Of a stretch of 25,714 bases of DNA, positions 23,898 through 25,714 are shown one piece after another; within the stretch, counting starts at the first letter, position 1; each line of letters starts with the position of its first letter. Under the pieces are notes generated by a model. The model saw only the letters and a list, made by a program, of their open reading frames with translations. It ran no database searches and was not told the origin of the DNA. A program made the position numbers and the translations under genes. This stretch comes from a bacterium (GTDB lineage Bacteria > Bacillota_I > Bacilli_A > Mycoplasmatales > Mycoplasmoidaceae), in assembly GCA_017645255.1 (NCBI GenBank), contig JAGCPI010000012.1:1-25714 (forward strand), read 5' to 3'.

Positions 23898-24020
23898 ATG
23901 TCAAAGCATTTAAAACAAGATCAATGATTTGAATTATTCAATATCTATGAAACACTTATCATTCAAACCATGTGATTCAAATCTGGAACTTATCGGAAAA
24001 TTAACAATTGATTAATTTAG
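23898..24020 (+). pseudogene. 40-codon ORF resembling the start of a transposase
   Basis: Begins MSKHLKQDQWFELFNIYE and ends at TAG after NNWLI, with two Trp encoded by TGA and one by TGG. The opening (a basic start, then an x-Q-W-x-x-L-F-x-x-Y-E helix) is reminiscent of the N-terminal DNA-binding part of IS3-type OrfA proteins in mollicutes, but the protein stops before a full helix-turn-helix would be complete. No ribosome-binding site is evident; a hairpin with a T run sits directly upstream. Probably a truncated transposase fragment; the match is by eye and could be chance. Confidence 0.3.
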
Positions 24021-24053
24021 TAAATAATAGCAATCTTAAATTTTGCTCTTGAT

Positions 24054-24127
24054 TTTCTAGCAAACATAAAATATTTACAGTTAATAATTATTCATTAATG
24101 ATTTTTTATTTTATGTTTTTCTAGAAA
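24054..24127. repeat. Long inverted repeat just upstream of the ATPase gene
   Basis: TTTCTAGCAAACATAAAAT (24054-24072) and the reverse complement of 24108-24127 agree except for one mismatch and one extra A. The ~35-bp interval holds smaller TTAAT/ATTAA inverted pieces. The right arm ends seven bases before the ribosome-binding site of the gene at 24146. It could be a terminator for upstream transcripts, an operator, or an mRNA structure controlling translation. Confidence 0.55.
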
Positions 24128-24133
24128 TAATAA

Positions 24134-24139
24134 AGGAAG
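24134..24139 (+). promoter_or_regulatory. Ribosome-binding site AGGAAG deciding a GTG start
   Basis: AGGAAG ends six bases before GTG at 24146. An in-frame TAA at 24131-24133 leaves GTG as the only start that keeps the conserved N-terminal ATPase motif. Confidence 0.6.
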
Positions 24140-24145
24140 AATAAA

Positions 24146-25540
24146 GTGGAATTACTTGATTTAAACATTAAAGAAATCTTATCAGATTGAAAGGTAAGCG
24201 ACGCAATTAGAGAGTTAATTGCTAATGCCATTGATGAACATTCAATTACTGGCATAAACGAACCAATTAAAGTTGATTATAATGAACAAACTAAAACACT
24301 AACTATTGAAGACTTTGGTCGTGGAATTAAAAATATTCATTTCATCCAAAATGAAAGCAATGAAAAGAAGAATGCACTAAATACCATTGGCAAATTCGGA
24401 ATTGGTCTAAAAGATGCAATTGCAGTATTAGTAAGGCATCATGTAAATGTTACTTTTTCTAGCAATTTTGGAATTTACACTCCTATCATTACTAGAAAAG
24501 AAGGCATTAAAGAAGATATTTCCACTATTCACATGCAATGCGATAATAATATGAGCGAACAAAAAGGGACAATTATCACTATTTCCCCTCTAAGCATTGA
24601 AGAAGTAAACGATGCAAAAAGTAAATTTGCTATCTTTAAACAATGAGAAAAAGTTGTTAAAACTCCAAAAGGCAACATAATGTTTAGTAATGATAACAAG
24701 GTTGCTGAAATTTTTGTTAATGGAATGAAAATTAGTGATGGTGAAAATTTAATTTTTAGTTACAACATTTTAGAAACTAATGTAGCATTACGAAAGGCGT
24801 TGAATCGTGAACGTAAGAATTTAAGTAGAGATGCTTATCGTGATGCAATGATTCGCATTTTAAAAGCCATTCCGGATGAGGAAGATAAATTATTGGTTTA
24901 TACAAAGATCTTAAATAATACTTCTTCGAATAGTAATGAATGATCATTTACTGATATTAAGTCATTAGTTATAACTTACTTTAATAGTTTAAATAAAGAT
25001 AAATACATTATCGTTTCACCAAGTAATGATGACGAACGATTTAAAGAATATGCTGGAAATGAAAATAAAGTAATTATTACGGTTACTGATAAAGAATACG
25101 CTTCATTGCAAAGCAAAGGGATTCAAACCATTAAACAATTTGGCAATGATTACGTATCCAATTACGAAGTAATTTACATTCCAGAAAATGATTTAACTCC
25201 CCAAGAATTAAAGAATTGATTAGAACTAAAACAATTTTTGCATCAATTATGAAATCACTGAATTCCATTAAAACAATCAATGTCTGATTTGGAATTAAAT
25301 AATTTACCCTTAACTATTATTAAGGATCATCCAAATGCAACTGCTTTGTGATACGAAATAGAGAAAGAAATTAGAATAACTAGGAAAATAATAAACGATA
25401 AGTCAAAACTTTTTGGTGATACTTTACATGAAATTTGCCATATGGTAAGTGGGGCTACAGATGCCGCTTTAAATTTTGAAAATGAATTAACAGCTTGTTT
25501 AGGTGAGCTTGCAAATTGATTATGAACTCCTAATAAATAG
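24146..25540 (+). CDS. GHKL ATPase fused to a C-terminal HExxH metallopeptidase-like region, 464 aa
   Basis: Starts at GTG, uses TGA as Trp, stops at TAG. The N-terminus carries the Bergerat (GHKL) ATP-binding signature of the Hsp90/MutL/gyrase B/histidine kinase superfamily: N-box RELIANAIDE (Glu23, Asn27), G1 box EDFGRGI (Asp56, Gly58, Gly60) and G2 box GKFGIGLKDA (Gly82-Gly87). The leading LSDWKVSDAIRELIANA resembles stand-alone GHKL ATPases of plasmids and phages. The middle (about 230-410) shows no motif I recognise. Near the C-terminus HEICH (428-432) is an HExxH zinc-binding motif, followed by a VSGATDAALNFENEL segment whose Glu445 or Glu447 could be the third ligand, as in compact gluzincins. 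No histidine-kinase H-box, signal peptide or membrane span is visible, so it is probably cytosolic. It stands alone between an insertion element and an IS3 end. ATP binding is well supported, peptidase activity is plausible, and the biological role (defence, DNA repair or element maintenance) is unknown. Confidence 0.85.
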
Positions 25541-25570
25541 TAAATAAACAAAAAAGATGGAAATTTCAAC

Positions 25571-25665
25571 TTCTAAACTAGGACATGAAATTTGGACAAA
25601 AATTCAAATTTCGTGTTTTTTATTATAATTGATTTTTATATTGAACTGGTGTCATCCAGTTCAAT
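25571..25665. repeat. Right copy of the ~95-bp inverted repeat (IS3-family 3' end)
   Basis: Reverse complement of 55-150 with few differences. It contains the end of the minus-strand transposase gene, its stop, and the terminal hairpin. It begins 30 bp after the stop of the ATPase gene, so the IS3 element lies directly behind that gene. Confidence 0.8.
25583..25621 (+). terminator. Intrinsic terminator at the IS3 end, serving the ATPase gene
   Basis: A 12-bp stem (25583-25594 with 25605-25616, one G-U pair) and a 10-nt loop are followed by six T (25616-25621). It ends plus-strand transcription from the ATPase gene and keeps it from running antisense into the transposase. Confidence 0.7.
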
Positions 25666-25714
25666 TTTTTTTGAATCCGTACATTGTTGTAGTAATAGAT
25701 ATAATCAGCAATTG
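25623..25714 (-). CDS. IS3-family (IS150-like) transposase, C-terminal end only
   Basis: The gene enters from beyond the window edge on the minus strand; the last 29 codons are visible. They read ADYIYYYNNVRIQKKLNWMT then PVQYKNQL and a TAA stop. The YI-x-YYN-x-x-R-x-x-x-x-L-x-x-M-(S/T)-P-V-x-Y pattern is the conserved end of IS3-family OrfB (rve integrase) transposases. It uses TGG where the left remnant uses TGA for the same Trp. Whether the element is intact cannot be judged here. Confidence 0.85.
   Translation of the reverse strand, partial: IADYIYYYNNVRIQKKLNWMTPVQYKNQL

Larger units (their letters stand above)
23510..24145. other. Gene-poor region between the insertion element and the ATPase gene
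   Basis: From 23510 to about 23855 I see no supported gene on either strand; every frame is broken by TAA or TAG within a few dozen codons. From 23860 there are a terminator-like hairpin, a 40-codon ORF and a long inverted repeat ahead of the ATPase gene, each listed separately. The composition suggests degraded DNA. Confidence 0.5.

Noticed and set aside
24146..25540. Two-component sensor histidine kinase or MutL/Hsp90 orthologue
   Set aside because: The GHKL motifs are present, but there is no H-box, sensor or membrane region. The length and the C-terminal HExxH do not fit MutL, Hsp90 or gyrase B.

Overview
AT-rich DNA from a mollicute that reads UGA as tryptophan. Each large gene stays open only if TGA is decoded as Trp, and most Trp codons are TGA with a few TGG. 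The lipoprotein-type leaders, the absence of cell-wall sorting signals, and transposases of types common in mycoplasmas and spiroplasmas fit Mycoplasma or Spiroplasma relatives. I cannot name the species.

Layout. (1) 1-150: the 3' end of an IS3-family element, cut down to the last codons of its transposase plus a terminal hairpin. (2) 151-1036: decayed, gene-poor DNA with a terminator, a 32-codon orphan lipoprotein leader and a stop-ridden coding relic. (3) 1037-21903: two consecutive, almost equally long genes (3489 and 3459 aa) separated by 17 nt. They encode giant paralogous lipoproteins with a conserved N-terminal head followed by about 20 diverged Ig-like modules each, and they end at a strong intrinsic terminator. 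(4) 22010-23501: a complete-looking insertion element of 1492 bp with about 29-bp imperfect terminal inverted repeats and an 8-bp target duplication. Its single gene is a UPF0236 / ISLre2-type transposase-like protein (the 'Mbov_0401' family of mollicutes). (5) 23502-24145: gene-poor DNA with hairpins and a 40-codon ORF resembling the start of a transposase. (6) 24146-25540: a protein joining an N-terminal GHKL ATPase to a C-terminal HExxH (zinc metallopeptidase-like) region. (7) 25571-25714: the 3' end of a second IS3-family element on the minus strand.

How it fits together. The two IS3 ends point inward and form a ~95-bp inverted repeat around the whole region, so the surface-protein operon, the ISLre2-like insertion and the ATPase/HExxH gene sit in an IS-bounded accessory segment. 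The giant lipoproteins are most likely cell-surface fibres (adhesion or shielding). The GHKL-HExxH protein is the best candidate for an under-described system here, possibly cargo or defence, but its function cannot be read from sequence. No tRNA, rRNA or CRISPR array was seen.
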